From: Billgrantia desiderata
GTDB taxonomy: Bacteria; Pseudomonadota; Gammaproteobacteria; Pseudomonadales; Halomonadaceae
Assembly: GCA_011742915.1 (NCBI GenBank)
Contig: JAAQTN010000035.1
Span: 1-56,422 of the forward strand
Direction of reading: 5' to 3'
Length of the DNA stretch: 56,422 nt
Both the position numbers and the translations under genes were made by a program. This document shows, one piece after another, positions 35,638 to 46,465 of the stretch. Numbering within the stretch: position 1 is the stretch's first letter; each line of letters starts with the position of its first letter. The notes under the pieces were generated by a model, which was not told where the DNA came from, did no database searches, and saw only the letters and a list, made by a program, of their open reading frames with translations.

Positions 35638-36792
35638 ATGCACGAAGCAAACAAGCCATTGTCCGTCGTTCTGCTGGCAGGCATCGCGGCAAGCGGTAGC
35701 GCCCTGTCCACCGCAGCGCTCGGCGTCGAAGTCGTCGAAGAGAGCATCTCCACAGAACACATGGAGCTGCGCCTGGAGCGCATTGCCGAGGGTCTCGAGA
35801 ACCCCTGGGCGGTAGCCATGCTGCCCGACGGACGCTTTCTGGTCACCGAGCGCCCGGGGCGCCTGGCGCTGATCGACGAAGACGGCAGCATTACGCATCT
35901 CGAGGGCGTGCCCGAGGTCAGCGCACAGGGCCAGGGCGGCCTGCTCGACGTCACGCTGCACCCGCGCTACGGCGACGGCGAGCACGACTGGCTCTACTTC
36001 ACCTGGAGCAAGCCCGGCGACGGCGGCACGGCAACGGCCTTGAGCCGCGCCAGACTGAGCGACGACGCCCTGAGCGACGTCGAGACGCTGTTCGAACAGG
36101 ACCGCTTCTCCGGCCCTGGGCGGCACTATGGCTCACGGCTCGCCTGGCTGCCCGACGAAACCCTGCTGATGACCATCGGCGACCGCGGCACGCCCGAGCG
36201 CGCCCAGGCGGCAGACGATCATGCCGGCAGCGTGCTGCGGCTAGCCGCCGACGGCAGCGCTCCCGACGACAACCCCTTCGCCGACGATGATGCCACCCTT
36301 GCCGAGATCTATACCCTCGGCAACCGCAACATTCAGGGTATGGTGGTGACCGAGCAGGGCGAGATCTGGGCCACCGAGCACGGCCCCTTCGGCGGCGACG
36401 AACTCAATCTCATCGTCGCGGGGGAAAACTACGGCTGGCCCGAGGTCAGCCAGGGGCGCGACTACGGCACCCGCGAGCCCATCGGCGAGGACTCCCTGCC
36501 GGGAATGCAGGACCCGATCCACGTCTTCGAAGCTCCCTTCGCCCCCTCCGGTCTGGCTCAGGTGACCTCGGTCACCTTCGGCGAGTGGCAGGGCGACCTG
36601 CTGGCCGGCGGGCTGCGCGGCGAGCGGCTGTACCGCTTGTCGATCGAGGGAGAGCAGCTGGCCGACAGCGAAGTGGTGCTGGACGGACATATCGGACGCA
36701 TCCGCGGCGTGCACCAGGGGCACGATGGTGCCATCTACCTGGTCAATGACGAGGCGCAAGGCAGCCTCTACCGGCTGAGGCCGGTGGAGTGA
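35638..36792 (+). CDS. PQQ-dependent sugar dehydrogenase-like protein (YliI/Asd family)
   Basis: This 384-residue protein has a probable signal peptide (about 1-28) and a glucose/sorbosone dehydrogenase beta-propeller: ENPWAVAMLPDGRFLVTER, GGLLDVTLHP, the YTLGNRNIQGM segment, EHGPFGGDELNLI and ENYGWPEV. These are the hallmarks of soluble periplasmic aldose dehydrogenases using PQQ. It should oxidise aldose sugars in the periplasm. GGGAGG lies just upstream of the start. It is followed 63 bp later by the two-component genes in the same direction, which may be coincidental. Confidence 0.88.
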   Translation: MHEANKPLSVVLLAGIAASGSALSTAALGVEVVEESISTEHMELRLERIAEGLENPWAVAMLPDGRFLVTERPGRLALIDEDGSITHLEGVPEVSAQGQGGLLDVTLHPRYGDGEHDWLYFTWSKPGDGGTATALSRARLSDDALSDVETLFEQDRFSGPGRHYGSRLAWLPDETLLMTIGDRGTPERAQAADDHAGSVLRLAADGSAPDDNPFADDDATLAEIYTLGNRNIQGMVVTEQGEIWATEHGPFGGDELNLIVAGENYGWPEVSQGRDYGTREPIGEDSLPGMQDPIHVFEAPFAPSGLAQVTSVTFGEWQGDLLAGGLRGERLYRLSIEGEQLADSEVVLDGHIGRIRGVHQGHDGAIYLVNDEAQGSLYRLRPVE

Positions 36793-36855
36793 TTCAAGCA
36801 CGGCGCCGGTCCATGGGCCGGTGCCGCCTTCGTCTAACGCTGCCTGCGAGATGCC

Positions 36856-38309
36856 ATGCGCCTACGCAATCTCATCCTCATCACCGTCATAGCACCGCTG
36901 TTCCTCGTGCTGCTGATATTCAGCCTGGTGGCCATCAAGTCGCTCGAGGACAACGTGCGCACTCGCCTCGAGCGGGAAGTCCAGGTCATCACCAACGTCA
37001 TCGGCACGACCCTGAGCCACGCCCTCAGCCGCAACGCCACCGAGCCGCTCGAAGAGTCGCTCTATTCCGCGTTCTCCTTCCATCGCATCTATGGCGCCTA
37101 TGTCTTCGACGCCAACGGGCGCGAGATCTACGGGCTCGGCCTGGGGCAGGCCCTGTTCAGCCCGGAAACCATTCGCGAGGTCGCCGAGCACGGCGAGATG
37201 CGCGCGGCCTATCGCGAGCACGACGGCTGGCATTACTACTCCGCTCTGAAGCCGCTGATATCCAACACCGGCGAGGTGCAGGGCGTACTGCAGGTCAACC
37301 GGCTCAATACCGGGATCGAGAACTACACCGGTTTTCTCAGCCAGCTGGCGCTGCTGGCGTTCGTCGTCGGCGCGGCCGGGATCGTGCTGGGTATCTGGTG
37401 GGGCTTTCGGCGCCATATCGAGCGTCCGCTGGAACGACTGCTGGCCGTCATGCAGCGGGTGGAGGCCGGCGACCGGGAGCAGCGGGCCGAAGCCGAGGGG
37501 CCGCAGGAGTATGAACGCCTGGCGGTGGCCTTGAACGGCATGCTCGACGCCATGGCCGAGAAGGACGCCGATATCGAGACGCGTCGACGCAAGGAGATCG
37601 AACTCGAGAAGCGCCTGCGCAAATCGAAGAAGCTCGCCGAGCTCGGCGTGCTGGCTGCGGGCGTCGCCCATGAAATCGGCGCCCCGCTGACGGTGATCAA
37701 CGGCCAGGCGCAGCGCCTCTCACGCCGCGAGACGCTCACCGACGCGGACCGCACCAGGCTTGGTCGTATACGCGGCGAGGTGGAGCGTATCGTCGAGATC
37801 GTGCGCCAGCTGATGGAGCTGGGCCGGCGCCACAACGTCGAGAAGGAGCCGCTGCAACTCGCCGAACTGCTCGAGACCACCCGCGAACTGGTCGAGGAGG
37901 ATTTCGAACAGAGCGACATCCGGCTCGAACTCGATCTTCCCGCGACGACACCGCCGCTGCTGGCCAACGGCCAGCAGCTGATACAGGTACTGACCAACCT
38001 GTTGCGCAACGCGGCGCAGGCCAAGGGCGTCGAGCGCGTGCGCATCCGTGCACAGGACAAGGAGGGCTGGCTGACCCTGTGGATAGAGGATGACGGCCCC
38101 GGCATCGCCGATCAGGACAAGCAGAAAGTCTTCGACCCGTTTTTCACCACCAAACCCGTGGGTCAAGGCAGCGGCCTGGGATTATCCATGGTACATCGAA
38201 TCATCAACGATCATGGCGGCACTGTCGGTGTTTACGACAGCGAGCTGGGGGGAGCCGGCTTCGAGATCGGGCTGCCACTGAACGATAGCGAGGAAGGAGG
38301 GACTGCCAC

Positions 38310-38313
<4 letters not shown>
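36856..38313 (+). CDS. sensor histidine kinase (NtrB-like, membrane-bound)
   Basis: This 485-residue protein has an N-terminal TM helix (about 7-29) and a periplasmic sensor of about 140 residues. A second TM (about 165-185) precedes a HAMP region (about 186-240), a HisKA domain with the phospho-accepting His272 in VAHEIGAPL, and a HATPase domain with N-, G1- and G2-box patterns (LLRNAAQAKG, DDGPGIAD, GQGSGLGLSMV). It phosphorylates the response regulator encoded next, whose GTG start overlaps this stop by four bases. The signal is unknown. The H-box has Gly-Ala rather than the common Asn/Arg-x-Pro pattern, but the catalytic His is present. Confidence 0.92.
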
Positions 38314-39698
<1,385 letters not shown>

Positions 39699-39734
39699 CG
39701 ATCATCCAGACGTTACGACCGGAAACGTAAAAAA

Positions 39735-39756
39735 GCCCCCGTGGGAGCGCGGGGGC
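39735..39756 (-). terminator. rho-independent terminator for the Pro/Gly/Ala-rich protein gene
   Basis: GCCCCCG (39735-39741) pairs with CGGGGGC (39750-39756). On the plus strand AAAAAA precedes it (39729-39734), so the minus-strand transcript ends in a U-run directly after the stem. It may also serve the plus-strand regulator gene ending at 39698. Confidence 0.75.
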
Positions 39757-39931
39757 GAAGTACGCCATGCAACTCGACTGACGGTGCAAGGGGGGAGGGT
39801 GGCGGGCCGTCAGCGAATTGCGACGCGTCATGCTCGGCGGAGAAGAGGCTCGGCCTCCATTGCGTTGCCTCTCCATCCTCGGCAGCGAACCCGGTTACTT
39901 CCCTGTTCATCCGCTGCCATCGTCTGCTCAG

Positions 39932-40600
39932 TTACTGGTTACTGGTAGTGCCAGCGGCACCCGGACCGATTTCCTCCTCCGGAGAGGTAGCATCGTAACC
40001 GTCGTTACCCGGCATCGGCTCGGTGCCTTCACCGAAGCCAGCCTCACCTTCCTGCTGCATACCCGGCTGGGTCGGATCCTGCTGGACGCCAGGCGCGGCA
40101 GGATCAGCCGGAGCGGTGCCCGGTGCTACGCCATCCTCCATCGGAGCGGGATCGGCACCCGGAGCTGCCCCTGTGCCGGGCGCGGCGTCAGTGCCCGGAG
40201 TGGGCTCGGCGCCAGGCGCGCCGTCAACGGCACCGGGCATGGTCTCAGCCCCAGGATCGGTCTGCATTCCCGGGTCGGTACCCGGAGCAGTGGTGCCCGG
40301 CGCTGCATCGGTGCCGGTATCCGGGAAGGCCGGATCGGCTTCACCCGGGGCCACGCCATCCTCCATTGGAGCCGGGTCGGCTCCCGGACCTGTGCCGGTT
40401 CCCGGCGCGGCGTCAGTACCCGGCGTAGGCTCCGCCCCCGGAGCGCCTTGAACGGCTTCAGCCGGATCCTGGGCTTGTTCTTGAGTCTGGAACTCGTCCT
40501 GCTGAGTCTGGGTCTGCTGGGCCAGTGCGAACGGGCTGGCGGTCAGCCCCATGGTCACACCAACGATGCCTAGCTTCTTCAGAAATTCCTTGGACATCAT
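39932..40600 (-). CDS. secreted Pro/Gly/Ala/Asp-rich repeat protein
   Basis: About 222 residues from the ATG at 40600 (double ATG; AGGAGGT seven bases upstream is excellent). A signal peptide (about 1-28, ending FALAQQ) is followed by a Gln-rich stretch (about 29-48), then low-complexity PGTDAAPGTG-type sequence with no Cys or folded domain. A block of about 37 residues beginning GAPGAEPTPGTDAAPG occurs twice (about 51-88 and 125-160), clearly also at DNA level. The protein is acidic, as expected in a halophile envelope. Function is unknown; it is probably disordered, perhaps a periplasmic spacer. The neighbouring lipoprotein has similar acidic composition, suggesting a related role. Confidence 0.7.
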   Translation of the reverse strand: MMSKEFLKKLGIVGVTMGLTASPFALAQQTQTQQDEFQTQEQAQDPAEAVQGAPGAEPTPGTDAAPGTGTGPGADPAPMEDGVAPGEADPAFPDTGTDAAPGTTAPGTDPGMQTDPGAETMPGAVDGAPGAEPTPGTDAAPGTGAAPGADPAPMEDGVAPGTAPADPAAPGVQQDPTQPGMQQEGEAGFGEGTEPMPGNDGYDATSPEEEIGPGAAGTTSNQ

Positions 40601-40707
40601 GATTCCACCTCCTGCGGTATCGCCTTGCGCGAAGTGTAATGGGCGTCCTGCCCTGAGCCGCCATCGTCCGGATGGCGGCACGAAGCGAAAGGGGTCAGAT
40701 CGACAGA

Positions 40708-41130
40708 TCAGTTACCACCTTGCTCTTCTTCCTCTTCAACCAAGGGATCGTCGACCTGTCCTTGGTCCATTGTGTCCTGCTGGCCTTCGAGCTCGTCCTC
40801 ATCGGGAATCGGCTCTTGCTCGGCTTCGGGCAGCGGGTCTTGCTCGGGCGTTACGTCGCCCATGCCCTCAGGGCTCTCCTCGGCCCCGGTGATCGGCTCC
40901 GCCGAGCCATCTCCAGCGGCCGTATCGGTCTGATCGATGCCCGGATCGGCCGTGGTGTCCTGCATCGGGGAAGTCTGCTCTTCCGTGACCGGACGCTCTT
41001 CCTCGACAGGCGGCACGTCATCGTCATTGCCGCAACCAGCAAGAGACAGCGTTCCTAGCGCCAGAGCCACTGCCGAGGCCAAGGCGGTCATCTGCCTGGC
41101 AGGTTTGCTTGCACGCGTTCTATGGCTCAT
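40708..41130 (-). CDS. acidic low-complexity lipoprotein
   Basis: About 140 residues from the ATG at 41130. The start is chosen because it yields a proper lipoprotein signal with lipobox LAGC near residue 33 and has a GAGAGG site upstream; longer in-frame starts lack this. The mature protein is extremely acidic (runs of Glu/Asp, ending VEEEEEQGGN), has no recognised domain and is probably disordered. It precedes the Pro/Gly/Ala-rich secreted protein on the same strand with a 107-bp gap. Both are likely envelope proteins of unknown function that tolerate high salt. Confidence 0.68.
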   Translation of the reverse strand: MSHRTRASKPARQMTALASAVALALGTLSLAGCGNDDDVPPVEEERPVTEEQTSPMQDTTADPGIDQTDTAAGDGSAEPITGAEESPEGMGDVTPEQDPLPEAEQEPIPDEDELEGQQDTMDQGQVDDPLVEEEEEQGGN

Positions 41131-41334
41131 CTGGGTTCCTCTCCCTGATTGATTCATTCTCTTCCTGATAGCAGCACAGGTCGTGCCACTCTTCCTGATA
41201 TTTCTTATAATATATAAAAAACAATTACTTATAGAGAAATTCGGCGAGATGAGATGATCTAAAATCGGCAAGAAAGGTGGCTCAAACTGACACATGGGCA
41301 GCTTTGCCACAGCCCAAACCCGGCTGACCACGAC

Positions 41335-41366
41335 AAACAGGGAGACGTCGCGACGTCTCCCTGTTT
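41335..41366. terminator. strong palindromic terminator at the end of the polyamine-type ABC operon
   Basis: A perfect 32-bp palindrome: AAACAGGGAGACGTCG (41335-41350) and its reverse complement (41351-41366). On the plus strand TTTTTCTT follows the GC-rich stem, and on the minus strand TTT then GTCG. It lies 27 bp beyond the minus-strand potC-like stop, so it most plausibly ends that operon, and can work in both directions. Confidence 0.8.
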
Positions 41367-41392
41367 TTCTTGCCGAAGCGAGAGGGTGGGAT

Positions 41393-42244
41393 TTATTCCG
41401 GTGTGACGCCCCGTAGCCGCTCACTGCGTCGACGCAGCAGCTCCAGTGTCGTCAGCAGCAGCATGGAAAGCAGTACCAGCAGTGTGGCTACGGCGAGGAT
41501 GGTCGGGCTGATCTGCTCGCGAATGCCGGACCACATCTGGATCGGCATGGTGCGCTGCTCGGGGCCGGAAATGAACAGCACCACCACCACCTCATCGAAG
41601 GAGGTGATGAAGGCGAACAGCGCACCGGACACGACCCCAGGAGTGACCAGCGGCAGCACGACCTTGAAGAAGGTGCGCGTGGGATTGGCCCCCAGGCTGT
41701 GGGCCGCCTTGATCAACGTCGTATCGAAGCTCGACAGCGTTGCCGTCACGGTGATCACGACGAAGGGGATCCCAAGCGCGGTATGCGCCAGTATCACGCC
41801 GAGATAGGTCTGGGCCAGATTGACCTTGGAGAAGAAGAAGAACATGGCGGCAGCGGAGATGATCAGCGGTACGATCATCGGCGAGATCAGCAGCGCCATG
41901 ATGACACTGCGCGCCGGCATGTGGCGGCTCGACAGCCCCAGTGCCGCGACGGTGCCCAGAATGGTCGCCAGGATCGTCGAGGCAATGCCGATGATGAAGC
42001 TGTTCTTGATCGCGTGCAGCCAGGCCCGCGAGGTGAAGAAATCCTCGTACCAGCGCAGCGAATAACCCGCCGGGTCGAGAGATAACATCTCCTGGGAGAA
42101 GGTGAAGTACGGCTGCGCATTGAAGGAGAGCGGGATGATGATCAGCAGCGGACCCACCAGGAACAGAAAGATGAGCGCACAGATACCGAGGAACACGTAG
42201 TGCCAGATGCGCTCGCCGCGGGTGGCATAGGAAGGAATGGCCAT
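41393..42244 (-). CDS. ABC importer permease, PotC-like
   Basis: This 283-residue inner-membrane protein has six hydrophobic segments and the permease EAA-type loop (IKAAHSLGANPTRTFFKVVLP, about 185-205). It is the last gene of a four-gene operon (ATPase, binding protein, permease, permease) and starts 3 bp after the preceding permease stop. The operon is of the spermidine/putrescine type. Related importers also carry other cationic or small organic compounds, so the substrate is a family-level guess. It is followed by a strong palindromic terminator. Confidence 0.88.
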   Translation of the reverse strand: MAIPSYATRGERIWHYVFLGICALIFLFLVGPLLIIIPLSFNAQPYFTFSQEMLSLDPAGYSLRWYEDFFTSRAWLHAIKNSFIIGIASTILATILGTVAALGLSSRHMPARSVIMALLISPMIVPLIISAAAMFFFFSKVNLAQTYLGVILAHTALGIPFVVITVTATLSSFDTTLIKAAHSLGANPTRTFFKVVLPLVTPGVVSGALFAFITSFDEVVVVLFISGPEQRTMPIQMWSGIREQISPTILAVATLLVLLSMLLLTTLELLRRRSERLRGVTPE

Positions 42245-42247
42245 CGT

Positions 42248-43501
42248 TTACCCCAGCTTGACCTTGTCGACGCCGATCAGGCGATTGAAGACCAGATAGA
42301 ACACCACCACCACGAACAGCAGGATCGAAGCGATTGCCGCCGCCAGGCCCCAGTTGAGGGAGGTCTGCATGTGGTAGGCGATATAGTTGGTGATGAAGCG
42401 TCCCGACTGGCCACCGACCAGTGCCGGAGTGATGTAGTAGCCGATCGAAAGGATGAACACCAGGATCCCCCCGGCGGCAATGCCCGGAATGGTGAGCGGG
42501 AAGTAGACCCTTCGGAAACACAGGAACGGCCTGCCGCCCAGGGAGCGCGCCGCACGCATGTAGCTCGGCGGGATGGTCTTCATCACCGAGTACAGCGGCA
42601 GGATCATGAACGGCAGCAGGATATGGGTCATGGCGACGATGGTGCCGGTCTTGTTGTGGATCATCTGCCAGCGCGCCTCGTCGGCGATCACCCCGACGGC
42701 GACCATCATGTCGTTGAGCACCCCTTGGGACTGAAGAATGGCGATCCAGGTCGTGGTGCGCACCAGCAGCGATGTCCAGAACGGCAGCAGCACCAGGATC
42801 ATCAGCAGGTTGGAATAGCGCAGCGGCAGGCTGGCCAGCAGGAAGGCCACGGGGTAGCCAAGCAGCAGCGTCAGGCCGGTGATGACCAGGCTCATCCAGA
42901 AAGTGCGCCAGAACAGAGTGACGTGCAGGCGCTGGGATTCGGGTGCGCGAATGATCTCGCCATCGGGCGTGAGCTGACGGTCCATCGCCGCCAGGTAGTA
43001 GCTGATCGTCAGCGGCGAGGACTCGCGCTGTATCAGCTTCCAGGTATCGAGCTCGCCCCAGGTGTCATTGAGCTCGATCAGCGCTTCACGGTAGGGCGGC
43101 TCGAGCGTACCGATGTTGCGGGCGGTGCGGGTGATGGTCGAGCGCATGCCCGACTTCTCGTAGTTCAAGCGGCTCGACAGCAGCCCCAGGTTACGTGCCT
43201 GCTGCCCTTCGTGCAGGTCCTCGGCCAACGCCGCGAAGACCTCTTCCCCGGGCAGCGACTCTCTGTCCCAGCCCTCCAGGGCCTCGACGGTGCGCGACAG
43301 ATGGGTCGACACTTCGGGATTGTCGACGCTGCGCCACAGCATCTCGAAGATGGGCATGACGAAGGCGACGACGAGAAACAGCAGCAGCGGCGATACCAGC
43401 AGGAAAGCCTTGATCTTCGAGCGCCTCACGGCGCGGCGCAGGCTGACCTTGAGCGGCACGCCATCGGCAGTGGTCAATGGGGATGCAGGAGAATCGGACA
43501 C
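42248..43501 (-). CDS. ABC importer permease, PotB-like, with enlarged periplasmic loop
   Basis: This 417-residue permease has a first TM (about 31-53), then an unusually long non-membrane stretch (about 55-200), then five further TMs and the EAA-type loop (MRAARSLGGRPFLCFRRVYFP, about 315-335). Classic PotB is under 300 residues, so about 130 extra residues lie in the first periplasmic loop. That loop could contact the binding protein. The gene lies between the binding-protein gene and the PotC-like permease and is part of the same transcript. A strong hairpin in the 79-bp gap upstream suggests differential mRNA stability. Confidence 0.86.
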   Translation of the reverse strand: MSDSPASPLTTADGVPLKVSLRRAVRRSKIKAFLLVSPLLLFLVVAFVMPIFEMLWRSVDNPEVSTHLSRTVEALEGWDRESLPGEEVFAALAEDLHEGQQARNLGLLSSRLNYEKSGMRSTITRTARNIGTLEPPYREALIELNDTWGELDTWKLIQRESSPLTISYYLAAMDRQLTPDGEIIRAPESQRLHVTLFWRTFWMSLVITGLTLLLGYPVAFLLASLPLRYSNLLMILVLLPFWTSLLVRTTTWIAILQSQGVLNDMMVAVGVIADEARWQMIHNKTGTIVAMTHILLPFMILPLYSVMKTIPPSYMRAARSLGGRPFLCFRRVYFPLTIPGIAAGGILVFILSIGYYITPALVGGQSGRFITNYIAYHMQTSLNWGLAAAIASILLFVVVVFYLVFNRLIGVDKVKLG

Positions 43502-43545
43502 TCTGGCCCTCCGGAAGGCAACATGACGACGAAGGCGGCGGATAG

Positions 43546-43572
43546 CGCCGCCCGGCCAGCAGCCGGGCGGCG
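43546..43572 (-). promoter_or_regulatory. intercistronic hairpin between binding-protein and permease genes
   Basis: CGCCGCCCGGC (43546-43556) pairs perfectly with GCCGGGCGGCG (43562-43572) around a 5-base loop. It lies directly after the binding-protein stop on the minus strand. Such hairpins commonly protect the 3' end of the abundant binding-protein message or partly terminate transcription, lowering permease expression. There is no U-run. Confidence 0.65.
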
Positions 43573-43580
43573 GTCACACC

Positions 43581-44702
43581 TTACTGAGCCAGCCAGGCAT
43601 CGAAGCGCTGATTCAGCTCGTCGCTGTAGTCGGCCCAGAATTCATCGTCCTTCTGGATCGCGGTCGCGAAGTTGGGCGGGAACGTCGGCATGTGCGGCAT
43701 CATGTCGATACCCGTTTCCGCGTGCACGGAGACCTTGTCCGAGGAGGAGTAGCGGGCCGGGCCATAGGAGATGTACTGAGCCTGGTCGGCCAGCCGCTGG
43801 GTGTCGGTGGCGAAGTGGAGATAGTCGCGCACCTTGTCGAGCTTGCCGGTCGGCACCACCCAGCCATCCAGCTCGAAGACCTGGGCGTCCCAGATGATCT
43901 CGAAGGGCTGGTTCTCGCTCACCATGGCATCGAAGATACGACCGTTGTAGGCCGAGGCGAAGGCGACCTCACGGTCTGCCAGCAGCTGCGGTGGCTGCGA
44001 GCCCTCCTCCCACCAGATGACGTGATCCTTGATGGTGTCGAGCTTGGCGAAGGCACGCTGAATGCCCTCTTCCGTCTCGAGCATGTCGTAGACGTCCTCG
44101 CGGTCGACGCCGTCGGCGATCAGGGCCCACTCCATGTTGTTGATCGGCCGCCGCATCAGAGCACGCTGGCCGGGATAGTTCTCCAGATCGAACACGTCTT
44201 GGATGGTGCTTGGCTGCTTGTCCTCGGGGAACATCGAGCTGTTGAAGGCGACGATGTTGGAGTAGACGATCGAGGCCACGAAGCATTCGCCCAGCGCGCC
44301 ATCGACGAAGTCTTCACTGGCAGGCGTCCCGTCGGGTGCCGGCGCCAGCAGCTCATCGTGATCGAGCGGCTCGATGAGACCCTCGGCACAGGCGATCATG
44401 GCATCCGCCGGCAGCATGTCGACCAGATCCCAGGTGACGTTGCCGGCCTGGCTCTGGGCGCGCAGGCCAGCCAGGGCGTTGGCGCTGCGGTCGATATTGA
44501 CGATATTGTCGCCGGTCTTCTCCATCCAGGGTTCATGATAGGCCCGCTGCTGGCTCATGCTGTAGGCCCCGCCCCAGGAGACGATGTTGAGCGTCTGCTG
44601 GGCTTGGGCAACGCTCGCCAGCCCCATGACCGAGGCGCCTGCCACGGCACATACCATCAGCTTGAGTGCCGGTTTGCCTGCTTGTTGAGTGTTAGGTTTC
44701 AT
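43581..44702 (-). CDS. periplasmic substrate-binding protein, PotD/extracellular family 1-like
   Basis: About 373 residues from the ATG at 44702 (AGAGGAAG upstream). A signal peptide (about 1-34, ending ASVAQA) is followed by a type 2 binding-protein fold: QTLNIVSWGGAYS at the mature N-terminus, WDLVDMLPADA, FVASIVYSNIVAFN, and DGWVVPTGKLDKV near the C-terminus. This layout fits polyamine/ABC spermidine-putrescine binding proteins. Longer in-frame starts are discarded because they bury the signal peptide. It delivers its ligand to the two permeases. The ligand is not certain; the family also includes binders of GABA and other amines. Confidence 0.88.
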   Translation of the reverse strand: MKPNTQQAGKPALKLMVCAVAGASVMGLASVAQAQQTLNIVSWGGAYSMSQQRAYHEPWMEKTGDNIVNIDRSANALAGLRAQSQAGNVTWDLVDMLPADAMIACAEGLIEPLDHDELLAPAPDGTPASEDFVDGALGECFVASIVYSNIVAFNSSMFPEDKQPSTIQDVFDLENYPGQRALMRRPINNMEWALIADGVDREDVYDMLETEEGIQRAFAKLDTIKDHVIWWEEGSQPPQLLADREVAFASAYNGRIFDAMVSENQPFEIIWDAQVFELDGWVVPTGKLDKVRDYLHFATDTQRLADQAQYISYGPARYSSSDKVSVHAETGIDMMPHMPTFPPNFATAIQKDDEFWADYSDELNQRFDAWLAQ

Positions 44703-44752
44703 CGTCCATCTTCCTCTTTTTTCTTGTTGAACTGCCATGGGTTCGACCTGCG

Positions 44753-45898
44753 TCAGGCGTCCAGCGCCCGACAGTCGCTGCTGGACCAGCCGATATCGAC
44801 CGACTGCCCCGGCCTCAGCGAGGCATAGCTCTTTGCATTGGGCGTCTTGAGGATGAACTCTTCGTTGCCGCACACGCTGACCCGCGTGCGCAGGTGGTCG
44901 CCGAGATAGATCACCTCCCTCACCTCGGCGCGAAAACGGTTGTCGAAAGTCTCTTCGGCACCACTCGATACGATGTCGACACGCTCGGGGCGCAGCGAGA
45001 GCGTGGTTCGCGCACCAATGCCTCCGGCGGCAACGGGCTTGGCCAGCACCGTTTCCCCACTGTCGAGCCGCACCTGACACTTGTCGCCGATCATTTCCGT
45101 CACTTCACCGTAGAGCCGGTTGTTCTCACCGATGAAGTTGGCAACGAAGGCGTTCTCGGGAGCCTCGTAGAGGGTTTCGGGGGCTGCCAGCTGCTGCACC
45201 ACGCCATCGTTGAACACGGCGATACGGTCGGACATGGTCAGGGCTTCGGTCTGGTCGTGGGTCACGTAGATCATGCTGACCCCCAGCTCGGCATGGATGC
45301 GCTTGATCTCGTACTGCATCTCTTCGCGCAGGTTCTTGTCCAGCGCGCCCAGCGGCTCGTCCATCAGCACCAGCTCGGGCTCGAAGACCAGCGCTCGGGC
45401 CAGTGCCACCCGCTGCTGCTGGCCGCCGGAGAGCTGCGCCGGCCGCCGGTCGCCGAAATTCTCCAGACGCACCATGGCCAAGGCCCGCGCCACCTTGCGC
45501 TTGATTTCCGCCTTGGAGAGATGGCGAACCTCGAGCGGGAAAGCGAGGTTTTCGGCAACCGACATGTGGGGAAAGAGCGCATAGTTCTGAAAAACCATGC
45601 CGATGCCCCGCTTGTGCGGCGGCAGGTCGTTGATGGGCTCGCCCTTGAGCAGAATCTGGCCGTGAGTGGGGGTCTCGAAGCCCGCCATCATCATCAGACA
45701 AGTGGTCTTGCCCGACCCGGAAGGCCCCAACAGGGTGACGAACTCACCCTTGTGGATGTCGAGGTCGAACCCCTTCACCACCAGCTCGATTCCGTCGTAG
45801 CTCTTCTGGACGTTAATGAAACGGACAAAGTGCGCTTCCGCTGCGTGACTGGCTTCCCTTGCGCTGTCATTACGCTCTTGTTGCAGACTTTCGTTCAT
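44753..45898 (-). CDS. ABC importer ATPase, PotA-like
   Basis: This 381-residue cytoplasmic protein has an ATPase domain (about 25-265) with Walker A GPSGSGKTTCLM, Q-loop FQNYALFPHMSV, signature LSGGQQQRVALARAL, Walker B ELVLMDEPLGALD and H-loop YVTHDQTEALTM. A TOBE-type C-terminal domain follows (about 290-375, LSLRPERVDIV). It is the first gene of the operon and powers uptake through the two permeases. Its start has only a weak ribosome-binding site. The divergent gene across 567 bp is a BCCT transporter. Confidence 0.93.
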   Translation of the reverse strand: MNESLQQERNDSAREASHAAEAHFVRFINVQKSYDGIELVVKGFDLDIHKGEFVTLLGPSGSGKTTCLMMMAGFETPTHGQILLKGEPINDLPPHKRGIGMVFQNYALFPHMSVAENLAFPLEVRHLSKAEIKRKVARALAMVRLENFGDRRPAQLSGGQQQRVALARALVFEPELVLMDEPLGALDKNLREEMQYEIKRIHAELGVSMIYVTHDQTEALTMSDRIAVFNDGVVQQLAAPETLYEAPENAFVANFIGENNRLYGEVTEMIGDKCQVRLDSGETVLAKPVAAGGIGARTTLSLRPERVDIVSSGAEETFDNRFRAEVREVIYLGDHLRTRVSVCGNEEFILKTPNAKSYASLRPGQSVDIGWSSSDCRALDA

Positions 45899-46465
45899 GC
45901 AGGGTTCTCACTCGCAACCAGATCCGGCAAAGCAGTGTGATGTCACTGATGCAAGCTGGCTGGTTCTTTATCGTTGTAGCCATCTACCCTATGCGCTACC
46001 CGCTATCCACCGCAATCCCCGCTGTGTCCAAAAAGCGTTGAAGCGGAGGCGGGACAGACCGGACCTTATCGATTACGCACCGTTACCCAATAAAACCCGG
46101 TGATTACGCTGCATTTTCCTTTCCACTCTGAAGAGAATAGGAGAACGTGGGCGCCTCGGCAGGCAGGACCTTTTCGTGTATAATTTCTGTCCACAATCAT
46201 GTCGCTATGGGTACGGGTTCTTAGCGCTATCGAGCTAGCATTGCTCGCCAACGGTGCCAGACTTGACGTGGGGGCCACGGTGTCATCTTGCACGCCTCGG
46301 CACACCTCACTCGACTGCGTCTTCTACATGGCACGTAAAGCAAGGTCATGATTTTCATCGACCTCATCATCTTGAGGGACTTGTACCCTCTTGTTAGTCG
46401 CCGGCCCGCCCGGCATCACCGCAACAAATATCACAACACCACCATCCTCGTACCAGGACGTTTCA
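45899..46465. promoter_or_regulatory. 567-bp divergent regulatory region between potA-like and BCCT genes
   Basis: No gene is supported here. On the plus strand TATAAT occurs at 46179-46184 (in CGTGTATAATTTC), a good -10 for the BCCT gene, with no convincing -35 at 46156-46161; the leader would be about 275 bases, long enough for post-transcriptional control. Osmotic regulation is inferred from the BCCT gene only. Confidence 0.4.

Noticed and set aside
46198..46210. CATGTCGCTATGG shared with the edge of the CoiA-side repeat
   Set aside because: A 13-14 base match is expected by chance in a 56-kb window, and it lacks the palindromic core.
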